Assembly (NCBI RefSeq): GCF_038396675.1
Contig: NC_088922.1
Coordinates: forward strand, 62,995,001-63,059,000
Direction: 5' to 3'
DNA length: 64,000 nt
Origin: Hydra vulgaris
Lineage: Eukaryota; Cnidaria; Hydrozoa; Anthoathecata; Hydridae
Shown here: positions 48,400 through 61,915 of the stretch, in pieces
How positions within the stretch are numbered: position 1 is the stretch's first letter
Layout of the letters: each line of letters begins with the position of its first letter
Position numbers and translations under genes: made by a program
Notes under the pieces: model-generated
The model's input: the letters and a program-made list of their open reading frames with translations, nothing else
The model's database searches: none
What the model was told of the DNA's origin: nothing

Positions 48400-49960
48400 A
48401 GAAATGTGTAATAAGGTATATGTTATTTTAAATAATAGTATGTCTTATAAACTTGCATTAACAGATATTATTTACAGATAGTAGGTTAATCTTTGTTTTT
48501 TATAATAAATTTTACAGTGCCTAATGTATATCATATTCTCTACCCTCCCCTTTTTTTAAGATAATGAAAAGATTTATTATTATTTAACTTCTTTTTATGT
48601 ATACATATATGTATATAGAAATGTAATTTTAGGTAGTCGGTTAGTTACCGATATCCAACAACCAGGGTTGACCTGGTTGCAACGAGCTATGGGAAACCAA
48701 AGCTCATTTACTATTTGACATAAGCAAATTGCCTTGCTCATGACAATTAATGTTAATCATAATGATGGCTATACATTGTTTCTACCCAGAAAGACAGACT
48801 TTTGCTTGCATGGATTGAGAGATGTAAGTGTTTAGTTACAATAAATCAGTACACTCTAGGCAAATGGCATATGCCATTACCAGATAGTTACGCTAACACA
48901 TAACTTTCCTTTCATTATAACTTATAATCAAATCTATTATATTTCAGGTTAAAAAGTATTGAAGGGTCTACTTCTATCGATTTTTTGGTTTGGTAATGGA
49001 AAATGTGTTGTGTATCAGGAGTTAAGTGATTTTGAATTTTTTTTTAAGTTAAAAAATCATTCTTATCTTCTCTAATTTATAATGGGTTTTTCAGTTATTG
49101 TGCTAAATATCTAATATAATTTCATTTATCTTTTATTGCAAGGTTTTAACTATGATGGCAGCTTGCTGCTGTAGATGTTTATCTTAAAGACCTCAAGATT
49201 ATATTTATTAATTCAGTAATAACAGTTACATGTTAATTTATTATACATTAGTTAATTGTTCGCCTTAATTTTTTTTTTTAATTTTATATATCTGATATAT
49301 TTTATCTTATCTATAATTGCAAGGTTACGCAACATGATGAAAACCACATGATTGATTCGATGGATGTTGATCTTTTTCATATTAAGATTAAACCGGTTCA
49401 AATTTTTTTAGAGATTGATTATGTTTATTAATGCAATAATAACAGTTATATGTTTATTTATTATCCGCGCCATAAGGCATCCTTATTTATTATCCGCGAC
49501 AAAAGGCATCATAAATAGGTATGGCAATATTAATTTAGGGGTTTACTTTATTTTAGATATCATTGGATGTGGTTTCCTTTGCGTACTAAAGAATCGACTC
49601 TTTCTAGCTATGGATGTCACAGTTTTGTTTGCTTCAAAAACTAGACTTTCTTCAAAGCCACAATTCTGTTAAAAACATTATTAAGCAAAAAAGAAAATAA
49701 TTATTATAGTCTAAATTTTTTGTTAAAGAAGTATGTTTTTAAAAAAATTATTTTTATTTGTTGCGGTTTCTTGGAATTTATATATAGTTAGATAGATATA
49801 AGGACTACTGAAAAGAAAATGAAAGAGAGCCGTAGCGGACGTGTCCCCTTCTCCCCCATTGTTTAGATGGATATAGTTTTGTAGGTTTTTAGTTGAACTA
49901 TATGGTGTTTTATGATTATTTTTTTGTACTCCGGCCCCCACTGAAATATCACGCCATTTT
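48400..49960. other. AT-rich stretch with an old duplication
   Basis: No gene recognised. Two similar stretches, about 49100-49250 and 49290-49465, share TTGCAAGGTT and a TTATTAATGCAATAATAACA-like block. The duplicate CGCCATAAGGCATC / CGCGACAAAAGGCATC near 49470-49510 is minor. Confidence 0.5.
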
Positions 49961-49968
49961 CGATGTTA

Positions 49969-50270
<302 letters not shown>

Positions 50271-50595
50271 TTCATTGAAAATCATTAGTAACGATAAAAA
50301 TAAGGCGAAAACGCTAAGGCTTTTAATGTATTTAAAGATCACCTATATGCATTTAAACATACGCTATAGAAATCCTAGCCTTGGTGCATATTTAATAAAA
50401 TAAATATATATACCCTTAACCATAAATATATTTATATATATATATATATTGCAAAAAAACGCGATATTTTTTTATGCATATTTTATAAAATTTTGTTATG
50501 AATTTTACTATTACGTTTTAATCATTAAAAATATTTTGTTACTTAAATTCGAAACTTTTTTAATTACGTTTTTTAATCGTTTTGCACATTTTACT

Positions 50596-50667
50596 ATGCA
50601 AAATCAAGCGCAAATTAACAATGATTCTATTACAAAGCTGCCGTTAGCCGAACGCGAGTTTTATACG
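50596..50667 (+). CDS. Candidate first exon of a host gene
   Basis: ATG at 50596 starts MQNQAQINNDSITKLPLAER followed by EFYT, and the frame ends at a strong donor (ACGTAAGT). Local base composition (GCTGCCGTTAGCCGAACGCG) is far less AT-rich than its surroundings, as expected for coding sequence. No second exon could be matched: the phase does not fit the DYNLT exon at 56888. The protein family is not recognised. Confidence 0.35.
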
Positions 50668-50669
50668 TA

Positions 50670-53640
50670 AGTTGCATTTTTCTTAAGCAATGCATCATAA
50701 AAAATAATGTTACTTAAAAGAGCATAACTTTTTTTGCAATGATTCTTTTTTCATAAATTTTTCACCATTTTATTACAAATTCAAAGCTCTTTCGAACCAT
50801 ATATAAAACTTGAATAAATAAATGGTTTTAAATTTTTACACTACATTTAGTAAAAGTATATTCTTTAAAGATATCATTGTTTTTTTATACAATATACAAA
50901 TTCAGTTTTGCAATAATACTCTTATGACAGTCTTGAGTTCCTGTGGCTCCATTTTTTCAAAATCTGTATTTAGTTAGATGGATCAAAAAACTTTGATAGA
51001 GTATTTTAGTCTTTTGACTTGCACATCTAAACAAATACATTTTTTAGAGTGCATTTTTTTGGTTTTTGGTGCAAGAAAAATATTTTAGGTTCATTAACAT
51101 GCACAATTTACATATACTTATAACATATTTCTTTAATACCCTGTTGGCAAGTTATGCAAACTAAAAGGCAAAGTTATTGGCGCTCTACATGAGACTGTAT
51201 AAAATATCAAGAACAGAAATATTATTAATCTTGAAGGATGTCATGAAATCTTATCATAAATATTAAAGAATAATGTTTGGTAATATTTTTAGATATTGCT
51301 GAGTTTAAGTCGAAATTTCAAAAATTAAAGAAAATTCCTTACACAAGAAACATTCAGCTTATCATTTAACGCGTAAATGTAATCAAATAGATTATTGTTT
51401 GATTAAAAAATAATACTATGCAGTATAGATTTTTTTTATACTTATTAGTTTATATGTAAACAAAATAAACTTTTTGTCTAAGAGAAAACAACGTACCAAA
51501 AGAAGAACAAATAGTTTTGTGTTACTAAAGATAAGAATAAAAAATTTGATTTAGTGGAATAGACCATATTTTTACATTTATTGCCAAACATTTAATTTGC
51601 TAAAAACTTAATGCCGTTTAGAGGCAAAATTTAAGTGGTTTATGACGTCGCAAACAAAGACAAATTTCTTCTTTGAAAATATTAAGTTTTAAAAAATTTA
51701 ATTCTAAGTTTAAAACCTGTATGTTGATAAACTGATGAGTGATAAAGAAAATATATTTTTCGTTTTAATTTTAAAAAAGTGTCACTTTTATTATGTTGGG
51801 TTGTTTCATCTTATTGTTTCATTTTTTTATTTTAGGATGTTTCGATAAGTTTAAGTGACTTATACCAAATAAAGTTAATATATTCAATTTTTTCTTTAAC
51901 AAATTTACATGTCCAAAAGTTTTAGAATTTATTAGTGCACTTAATTATTATTAGCACTTTATTTTATCCTTTTATATATTTTTTCAGCTATTTTTTGTTT
52001 ATTAATCACTATAAAAAATTTAATTATCCTAAATATCCTAAAAATTCGATGCATTTTGATGTAAAGGTTTTCATTCAATAATTTTTAACAAAGTTAGGCC
52101 TAATAAGAAGAAAAAATTTCAGGGATCACAACTTTTGATCCAATTAGATATTTGGGCACCCGAAATTTCTTCTTAAAAAACATGTATAACCCCAACCACT
52201 TTGTAATATGAACACTTTAAATTAGTTCAAAAAAATAAGATTAATAAGTAAAAAAGTACTAACCTGACGGTTATAACAAATTTGTGGAATATAATGATTC
52301 GTTCCTACTAAATTTTTAATTTTACCCTTTTTTTTTTTTTTTTTAAGTTTGTTTATTATTTTTTCAATTTTATTAGCTCAAACCATTAAACAATAATATT
52401 ACAAATTTTTTGAATTTAAATTATAAAAAGATATTTAGTATTGTTAAAATATTAAAAAAATTTACTTTGTTTTGTTTTCATTTATAAAGCAATTAAAACC
52501 ACTGCAATTTTAGGGCTTTAAACTAGCTAATTTCAATAAAAATACTGGGTAATTTAAGCATGCTTATATTATACAAAAATTGTATCTTTAAATAAAATGA
52601 AAAAACTAAATGTTTCTATGCATTGTATTTCAAGCAAAAATGAAAGGGATTTCTAGCTAAAATATTTTTTTTTATGAAAAATTAAGTTTCATTATTTTAT
52701 CATCAAAATTTTGTACCACAGATATATTCATGCATGATGTTTATATTTTAACAACGCAAACAATTTAATAATGTTTTAATTAAATGAGAGCTGCTAATTA
52801 CATCATATAAATTTACGCTAATTATACTGATTTCTTTTATCACCACCTAAAGTTGATTCAAAAAATACAAAGCAACTTTAACTTCACAGCTTGCATCTTA
52901 GAAATCTTTTAGTATGCTCATATTACCAAGTTGCTCATATTACCCTAATTTACCCTAATAATAAAAGATTTCTACATTTTAACTTTTTAAAAGTATACTT
53001 TTTTAATATACCTATTAAGAAAGGTACGTTTTCACAAAGTTTTAAAAATATATAACTGTTGAAAAATGTTTATGTAGAATTGAAAGTTTCTAAATTCTTT
53101 TCTTTGCTTTTACTTTTTTTTAAGAATATCTGATACCTATTTCTGTCACAAGATATAAATATATAAATTTTATAAATATATTTTTACTTCTTATTGAATA
53201 ACGATGAGAATTTGTCGTCAAACGCCTTACAATATCATAATAATTTTTGTCTATAGCAGTTTGGTTTCTTTTAATTTTGCCTCTTTAAATATCTATTTGT
53301 AATTTAATTTGCACAAAGGTTCTAAAGAGTAATAGTCAGCTTTACTTTACTTTTTGACCATTTAAGTTAGGAGGTGAAGTCATGCAAAATAAATAAGGGT
53401 ACTTTGATGATGCAGTGTGTAGGTTATTATCATAACTATAGTTACTGCATATAGTACGTATTGTTACTATAATAACATAACTTGAACTTATCTAAAGTAC
53501 ATTATATATTATTTCAATATTGTTAGCAAAACACAATAGAAAGGTTGTGCATTTTAAATGTACAAATTATAATATGCTTTATTGTTACCAAAAACTACTA
53601 TTTGGGTTATCATTTTATAAATTGAGCAACTTAATAATAT
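50670..53640. other. 3 kb without recognisable features
   Basis: AT-rich, with many short homopolymer runs; no long open frame, transposon end, long repeat or palindrome was seen. It could be an intron of the candidate gene starting at 50596. Confidence 0.5.
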
Positions 53641-53933
53641 TAATGCTCATTCATGCATGTTCGCACAGAAGTCACAACAGCTATTAAATCCAAGTTAATG
53701 CCGAGAAAAAGAAAATTGGAAAAATTAAAAAAAACTTTAACTGAAAAAAATTTTTTTAACTTTTTCAATTTATTTATACTGCAGTATACATTAAAACAAT
53801 ATAATAAATCTGTGTTAGGATTAACAATAATTAAGACCAAGTTGTATTGTTGTACAGAACAATGTAGTTGGACCAGACAGTTTTTAAACACCCATACAGA
53901 TAATACAGATACTACATTTTCCATTAAATTTCA

Positions 53934-54350
<417 letters not shown>

Positions 54351-56127
54351 TAATTAACAGGGCAAGAGTCATAGTAAGCTCTGGATGATCTGAAAAATTT
54401 AATTAAAACCTAATAAAGAAAAATGTTTAAAGAAATTTACAATTTTACAATAAGAAGTATTTAACATTAAAAGTTAAATAAGCACAACTATATTGCATAG
54501 CAGGTATAACTTATAAATGTATTAAAAACCACAATAGACGTTGCTTTTTAACATTAATGTTAACAAGAAACTAGTTTATAAGAATCTGGTACTAAAAGCC
54601 CAAAATCTTAAGAAACTTTTATAACTAAGTTACTTTTCAATAAGAAACTTGTTTAAAAGTTAGCATTATCTACAGGAGAAATTACAGCAACATTACACAA
54701 ACTTTTAATTATCTGCAATGGAGAAATGAGTATTTTATTTGCATATGCAATCGAATAGAATTTTATTGGATTGCAAAAATTTGTTGAGAGTACTTAGTAA
54801 AATAAGAATTCCAAGGTAAAATCAGGGGTTTCAAGTTACTTAACTTAAAAAATATTAAATCTTTTTACTTAAAAATTTGTACCTGGCTATTTTCAGGGAA
54901 GCCGAATCCAATGAAATGATTAGAAAGATGAAAAATTATTTTTAAGTACCTGTATTTATCAATTTAAATACATCAAGGCAGTTTTTTATTTATTTGTTTT
55001 TAATGCTCAAGAATCCTATGTGGCCTTGATGATATCAAAAAAAAAGTTCACACCATTCTATATATATTGATCTTTCAAAAATTATAAAGATTTTGATTGT
55101 AAAAAATTTCATTATTATCATTTTCGCATATAGAGTTTCATTTGTATTTAATTACAGTTTGCTATAAATTACTTTTCTTACTCTATCAATACGTTGCTCA
55201 TTATTGAAACAAAAAAATTGTTACATAAATATGTTAACAAATAAAGTGAACATATTTGACCTACTAAGCTCCCTTGGCCCGTTCTATGGGGCACCTTTAG
55301 CTTTGTAAATAAAGAGTCTTAATGAGAGGGTTGTAATTTTATTATAGCTCTACATTTTAAAAAATACTGAGGGAATTGTAATGCAATTGTCATCTATGTT
55401 AGATATACTTTTGTTATGTGTTTATGTAATCAATTAGATGAATCTGCACATCTAACTCAGTAAAAAAAAAATGCATATATATTCCACTCCCATACATTTA
55501 AGTACTCCCTCCTTCTTTCTTATAAGCTTTATTAACTATCCCTGGAGCAAAAAATTGTTATATTACGGTTAAAATTTATTTTTGTTTAAAAGCCAAATGT
55601 AAATTCATCTTTTAAAATATCAATGCAAGCAGTTTTGATTATTAGCTCTGCTTTATAAATCCCTTGTTGATTTTTTGAGTGGTTTATATTAAGCTTGATC
55701 CAAATTCATTGTGAGATTTCAAATTTCATCAAAAAAAAGAAAGCGGTACTCCTAAATTTTCTGGAAAGAAAAAAGAGTGTAAGCCTTCGAGAATGACTTT
55801 AATACTGTCGTTAGAAAGATAAAATTTAATAATCTTATTTGAATTGTAATTTTAGACTTACTTTAGTTAATGGCACTTTTAAGGATTTTCCAGAAGGCTC
55901 TCTAGAACAAAACATATGATGTGAGATACAAGTAAACTGAGAATATTGGAGCTTAGCACTTGGCTATCAGCATAGAGAGGTAGCAGCTTCCGGAGAAAAT
56001 GTTAGAGATATAAGTAAAAAAACTATAGAGAATACATAACATATGGTATAAACAAGCTTTAGTTAAAGAAAGAAAATACTTGAGATTTTTACATTAGAAA
56101 CAGCTTAAAAGAGGAAGGCTAAAGCTT

Positions 56128-56340
56128 GATGATGATGATCATGGTTTTGATGATGATCATGATCAATATGATCATAATGGTGATGAACATGATCATAATG
56201 ATGATCATGATAACCATTATGATGATGATCATGATGACCATGATCATGATGATTACGATGACTATGATCATGATGACCACAATGACTATGATCATGATGT
56301 TCACGATGACCATGATCATGATGATCATGTTGATCATAAT
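56128..56340. repeat. ATGATCATG minisatellite (His/Asp-rich frame on minus strand)
   Basis: Imperfect ATGATCATGATGACC units occupy about 210 bp. The minus strand (56452-56105) stays open as a His-Asp-Gly-rich frame of about 60 residues followed by unrelated sequence. No splice signals or conserved flanks support a real protein, so this is annotated as a repeat. Confidence 0.85.
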
Positions 56341-56887
56341 AATGTTTATATATAAATATACATGAATTAAAATGTAACATGAACTTCGAATTAAAAAATA
56401 GACTTAAAAATGTATTAATGTTCATGCATCCCCAGTCACAAACCCAACTCAATACATTGTATTAATAAAATAACCCATAGCTAACTGATATTGAATTAAT
56501 GGTATTTAATTATTAGAAAAATCATAAAAAGCAAATATTTGTTCAAATATTTAAGGTTGGTGTAACTCCAGACACAAAGTAATTGTTTTTTGTTTGTTGT
56601 AGTGTGTTTTATTTTATTTTTATTTTTCTCTAGTTACTCTAAATACAAGTTTTCTGCTGCATAACAAATCAAAAATCAGAATTATTTTTTTTTACACCCA
56701 TCTCTCCTTTTTTTTGACACCCATCTCTCCTTTTTTATACCTGAGACAGTTTGGAGTGTTAACTTTTTTTTAGCTTTTAAATATTGAAAAAGCAATAAAA
56801 TGTAAAAAAACATTTAATTAACTTTTTACACTTATTATAAAATGCTTTTTAATAAACTGATAAAAAAAATTTTTACTTATTATAAAG

Positions 56888-59528
56888 GCATCATTTGTGG
56901 TTGAGGAGGTCAGCAACATTATTAAAGAGGTAACACTTGTGACTTAATAAAATTTCTTTATATTCAGATATGTGGTTTTATATTGCCTTTTTTCTTTTTC
57001 ACTGTATTTACCTCCATAAGGCCATGGGGACTAAACTCTGTAACACTAAAATTGATGAACAAGGCTGTTGTGCAGAGAAACAAGTTTGTGAAACATAGTG
57101 GAGATCAAACTCAGTACTTTCTGCTTCTTCTTTACAACGCAAGCACTGTACCTCTACTGCTTTTTTCAAAACTTTATTATAAAATATGCTGTATTTTTTT
57201 ATTATCTATTATTAAATTTTTGTTTTTAAGTCTATAGAAGGTGCAATTGGAGGAAATGCTTATCAACACAATAAAGTGAACCAGTGGACATCCAGTGTAG
57301 TTGAACAGTGTTTAAATCAACTAACCAAACTCGGAAAGCCTTTTAAATATATTGGTAAATCTTTTTTCATTTTTTTAATTTGGTATTTATGAGGTTTTAA
57401 TTTCTACATGACACTATTCAGATAAGTATTTTAGAAAATTATACTAAATATATTCAATGTTTTAACACAAGTCATCTTGTTTACACTTACAATTAACATG
57501 CTATTTATACAATATAAGAATGTTCTATTTTTAAATTTTAACATAGTTATATCTATGCATTGTTGAGATTTATCTATGAAATTTGTATCATTTAATAAAT
57601 AAAAGTATTGTTGCATAAACTATTAAAACTTCTATTATTTAGTGCATTTATATAAATAACATCTAGTTATTTAGATTATTGGGTGCAGAAGCGTAAAAAA
57701 AACATTGTTAAAATCACTGATATTGAAAGGTTGTCAAAAACATTGTGAATCATTTCTGAAGGAACTCAACGCAGTTACTACTTGGCCACTTTCTAATTTC
57801 CCTGCTTTGCTGGAGTTAATTAAAAATAGGTTATATAGCTAAAGATTGTTTCAAAGATAAGCATATAAAGACAAAGTATTTAAGTAAATAAAGGTTTTAA
57901 GTAAAGAAAACTATAATAGTGCTAAGATTGAATGAGAATTTGTTGTGGTTATTTGAGGGCAGTCTATGTGAAGCTTTTGTGAATTTAAAGCCCTGACAGT
58001 AGTTTACATATTTGTCTTGAACCAGCATTTATTTCGGTTGTTATAGACGTTTGCATGTTTTTAAACCACAGGGTTTAACATAAACAGAGCTAAAAAAATC
58101 TTCCTGTTCACTACAGTTTACAAGATTTTCTTAAAAATAAGATTTCTGTGGCTTAAAGAAATAACTTTTTTGATGCTTTGGAAAAAAATTTACTGCATTT
58201 GCAATTTGTGAAAATGGGGTACATCTTTATGAACAGTTGTTTAAAAAAATTGAAATTTGTAGCTTAGGAAAAATCAGTTCTTAAACTCTTAAAATAATAC
58301 AGATAATACTGGATCATAAGTAGAATTAATGACATCTTTAAAATCCTCAAAATAATACAGTACAAAATTGCTTGATATAACAATGGTACATAAATTTATT
58401 ATACAACTCAGCCAAATTTTTTTCAGTTGTTAAAAAAACTTAGTTAAAGGAGTTTTTTCAAGTTTAGGGAAAATCATCCCTTTTAATCCATTTATCTATT
58501 TGTTTAGATATACTTGCACTAATGAGATGCTTGATTAATGGCTTCCAGCAAAATTTACATGATCAAGTAAAAGCTGTCCTGGGGAGTGCAGCAATTTATT
58601 TAGAAAGTAGAAAATTTAAGGCTCTGTTTGGTGGAAAGCAAAAAGGTTTTTTTAATAAAGCAAAAAGTTTCTTTTGACAAAGCAAACTATTTTAACTAAG
58701 TCCAAATAACTGAATTTTATTAATTTCGTTTATCAAAACATTAGTTTGGTGCAATTCATTTAAAGTCTATTTGTGGAAAGTCTGCTTTGTAAATAAGATG
58801 GTTATAAAAACTGCCATATTTGAAAGAGTTATCAATTTAAAGAATTAACTTATGGATTAACAGAAAAAAATTAATATAATGGTTCTCATATTTTTGAACT
58901 CCAAATAATACAAAAAAGTTTTTATAGATAAAAAAATATTTTTGAAGTACAATGAGCCAATCATTTTTTTATTTTAGAACACCAGGTCCCGAAAAATAAA
59001 TTGATCCTTTAGGTCTATAAATCAAAGTAAATTTTAAGCTCAGTTTTTCAAGTGAAAGTCCCCATACCTCTTACTCATAGAGGACACACATCACAGTACT
59101 TTTAGATTTTCTTTTTCCTTTAAATGATTTCTTTTTCCTTTAAATGATTTCTTTTTTACTGTAAAGTACACTAAAAGCTTCTGGTTTACTATATGACTTT
59201 CTATAGACTTTTTGTATATCTATAAATCTTACTAAACGTTTCCTGTTCCACATAAAAATGCCTAATTTAAAAATACTAAATTAATAAAAAAGAGTTGTTT
59301 TAGTGACTTGTGTAATAATGCAAAAGAATGGTGCGGGTCTTCATACTGCAAGCTCGTGTTACTGGGATAATGGCTCAGATGGTACGTGCAATATTTTTTG
59401 GTATTAATTAAAAGTTGATTGGTGTTTTCTTATTTTATCATTTACTTTTATTTATAGGAAGTTGTACTGTAAGATGGGAAAACAAGACTATGTATTGCAT
59501 TGTTAGTGTGTTTGGTTTTGCTATCTAA
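56888..59528 (+). CDS. DYNLT: Tctex-type dynein light chain, exons 2-5
   Basis: Four plus-strand exons join in frame: 56888-56929 ([14 protein letters not shown]), 57231-57354 ([20 protein letters not shown] ... [11 protein letters not shown]), 59304-59381 ([20 protein letters not shown]) and 59458-59528 ([20 protein letters not shown], ending A-I and TAA). All introns are GT-AG and phases agree. The text is very close to vertebrate DYNLT1 over its whole length. The visible part gives 104 residues against 113 in the human protein, so a short first exon of about ten residues, not found here, lies upstream. The protein is a light chain of cytoplasmic dynein that binds intermediate chains and cargo at the motor's tail. 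For exon 57231 the acceptor is TTTTTAAG, not the TATAG six bases later, because only that keeps the family's reading. This is the only confidently named host gene in the window. Confidence 0.95.
57008..57152 (-). mobile_element. tRNA-derived SINE fragment in a DYNLT intron
   Basis: On the minus strand, GGTACAGTGCTTGCGTTGTA resembles the start and A box of a tRNA and GAGTTTGATCTCC, about 35 bp on, resembles a B box. A non-tRNA body (CATGGCCTTATGGAGGTAAA) follows to about 57008. No target duplication was identified. Confidence 0.4.
57727..58650 (+). other. Two exon-like coding segments inside a DYNLT intron
   Basis: At 57727-57828 one frame reads [20 protein letters not shown] then [13 protein letters not shown] and ends at a possible donor (AGGTTATA). 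At 58509-58646, after a TTTGTTTAG acceptor, another reads [20 protein letters not shown] then [20 protein letters not shown] and ends AAAAAGGT, a possible donor. Both look alpha-helical and protein-like. They may be exons of a gene nested in the DYNLT intron, a pseudogene or part of a transposon. No family is recognised. Confidence 0.4.
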
Positions 59529-59757
59529 ATACTTTAATTGTCTGCTTTTAGTAACTAAAAAAATATTTAGCACCTTTTTTCTTTTTAAAATTTCTCTAAA
59601 TCTTTTTCAATGGTTTTTTGCATCATAGTTTTGAAAGTAATAAAATTTTTTGTTCTGTATATATATATAAAAATGTCATATATAATATGTATATATCTGT
59701 GCATTATATCTATGCATGATTATGTGAACTTGTATTATGTTTTGGTTCTTTATATCA

Positions 59758-59763
59758 AATAAA
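59758..59763 (+). promoter_or_regulatory. Polyadenylation signal of DYNLT
   Basis: AATAAA lies 230 bp after the DYNLT stop codon and is followed by T/G-rich sequence (TGTATTTGTTGTTGTTTC). Confidence 0.6.
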
Positions 59764-59945
59764 TGTTTATATGTATTTGTTGTTGTTTCTTGCAATCAAT
59801 TCATTTTTATTTTTAAATTTTCTTAAGTTAAATTTACCCATTTATAAATCCTCTCGGAATTATTTATTGCCCCTACAATTTAAAAATGTTTTTTTAAATC
59901 ATTGGCTATCAAAGTAATGAATCGAAGTAATCAGCCTTTAAAATT

Positions 59946-60372
59946 ATGGTTAGCATTCAGAAATGCCCACTATACTGCCAATCTAAAAATATTTAAGGTC
60001 AGCAAAAAATCGCCAACCTTTGAATCTATGTTTTTTGGTAACACCTTCATGTCAAGTTTTTTTTGCCAACCTGATGCTGACCTCTAACAGTTTTAGATTG
60101 GTAGAAAATTGCCAACCTCAATTTTCCTAATTCCAAGGATTAATGTATATATATATATATATATATATATGAGCCCTCAGAATTAGGAAAACTGAAGTCA
60201 GCAATTTATTGCCAACTTTAAACTGTTGAGGTCAACCTCAGATTGGCCAAAAAAAATTTGAAACAAAGAGGTTACCATAAAACATAGAAACAAGGTTGGC
60301 ATTTTTTTGCACTTTGAGGTTGACAGTGAGGTTGCCATTGCCAAATGTTGACCCTAATTCCTAGGGCTAATA
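59946..60372. mobile_element. MITE with long inverted repeats and a TA core
   Basis: Two arms of about 190 bp are inverted copies, at about 75-80% by eye. Shared blocks are TTGCCAACCT, TCTATGTTTTTTGGTAAC, and TTTTCCTAATTC near the centre, and TTAGC at both edges. A short TA run (60149-60171) forms the centre. There is no coding capacity; the frame at 59902-60087 is accidental. Confidence 0.75.
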
Positions 60373-60486
60373 AGTATGGTATATTTAAGTGAGAGTTGTA
60401 TTAAGATATAAATGTAATTGTTTTATTTTGAAGTTACTTTGTGTAGCACATAAAATTGTTTTTAAGCTAAATTTATTCTTAAAAAC

Positions 60487-60580
60487 ATGCCTCCAAAGAA
60501 CAAAAAGTCAGCAAAAAGTAACAAATCAAAGAAGAAGAAATCTTCTGTTAAATTAGTTTTCAAAGAAGTTGTAATGGCAA
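60487..60580 (+). CDS. Candidate lysine-rich first exon
   Basis: ATG at 60487 starts MPPKNKKSAKSNKSKKKKSS and then VKLVFKEVVMAK. The Lys-rich start and lower AT content are unlike the surrounding DNA and resemble the N terminus of nuclear or RNA-binding proteins. GTAATG at 60571 could be a donor but is weak. The frame then decays into (TA)n. It may be the start of a gene extending beyond the arrays, or a chance frame. Confidence 0.3.
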
Positions 60581-60679
60581 AACAGTTTGTTATTTATTTA
60601 GTGAAAAATAAATTAGAAGTTATATACTATATATACATTAAATGCGTTTATAGACGCTCCCTCTCTATATATGTGTGTG

Positions 60680-61115
<436 letters not shown>

Positions 61116-61117
61116 TA

Positions 61118-61268
61118 AATTAGTAAAAACATTTATCTAATTTTTAGTTTTCTTCAACATTGGTGTTTCTCCATCAGTCGGTTCATCAGGAAGCTTCCTG
61201 ATGAATCTACTGATGGAGAAACATAATGTTGAAAAAAACTAAAAATTAGATAAATGTTTTTACTAATT
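61118..61268. repeat. 150-bp palindrome centred on AAGCTT
   Basis: Arms of about 75 bp meet at AGGAAGCTTCCT (61189-61200) with no spacer and differ at only a few sites. Each arm, read outward from the centre, contains CCTGATGAA then GATGGAGAAACA, which resembles a hammerhead core with a short stem II. It abuts a TA array on its left. Confidence 0.95.
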
Positions 61269-61915
61269 TATTATTGCTCTGTTCTTTAAAATAAGGTCAT
61301 GTCTCCTAAAAAAAAGCCTTAGCTTATCATCTACCCAAACCATGATTTTCTACTTAATAAAAAAAAAAATTTCTAATTTTTGAAAAACCTTAGAGTTCCT
61401 TCAGGGGGTAGATGGGGCAATTTTAAGGGTCTTTTGTACTTCTTTTAAAACTGTTTATAGGGAATCTTGACATTTAAGCTTGATTTTTTTTTAATATATT
61501 TATGTTTGTAAAGACTTATTTAATCTAAATAAAATGGGCTCTATTCTCAGAAAAAATTTAAGATTTATAAAATTTGTTTCAAAAAACCCTAAATATTCAG
61601 AAAAGCTCATAAAAATACACAATATTTGTAAAATTCTCTCATAAAAGCTACATTATTTTTATTTATTTTTGATTAAGTACAATATTGATTTCTCACTTAT
61701 AATCAGCTTCAGGAACTATTCTGGGAAGTATATATAAGAGAGAGGGCCTGTACAGGGATAGAAGGTAGTTAAAAAAAAAAAAAGTTAAATTATAAAAAAT
61801 TTCAACTCAATAGTTCAGTTTCATTTAAATTAAAATACATCAATTCCAGTAAATTTATGAATTTTTTTATTCTTTCTTGAAGAAGTGATATTAACAAAAA
61901 AAAGTGCATAAGAAA

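Noticed and set aside
50596-50667. First exon of DYNLT
   Set aside because: The donor leaves two bases of a codon, while the DYNLT exon at 56888 needs phase 0. The joined frame would be wrong.
56105-56452. His/Asp-rich 115-residue protein resembling a metal-binding protein
   Set aside because: It coincides exactly with an ATGATCATG minisatellite, other frames are equally open, and the flanking residues look random.
59902-60087. A 61-residue plus-strand protein
   Set aside because: It lies within one arm of an inverted-repeat MITE and has no protein-like neighbours.
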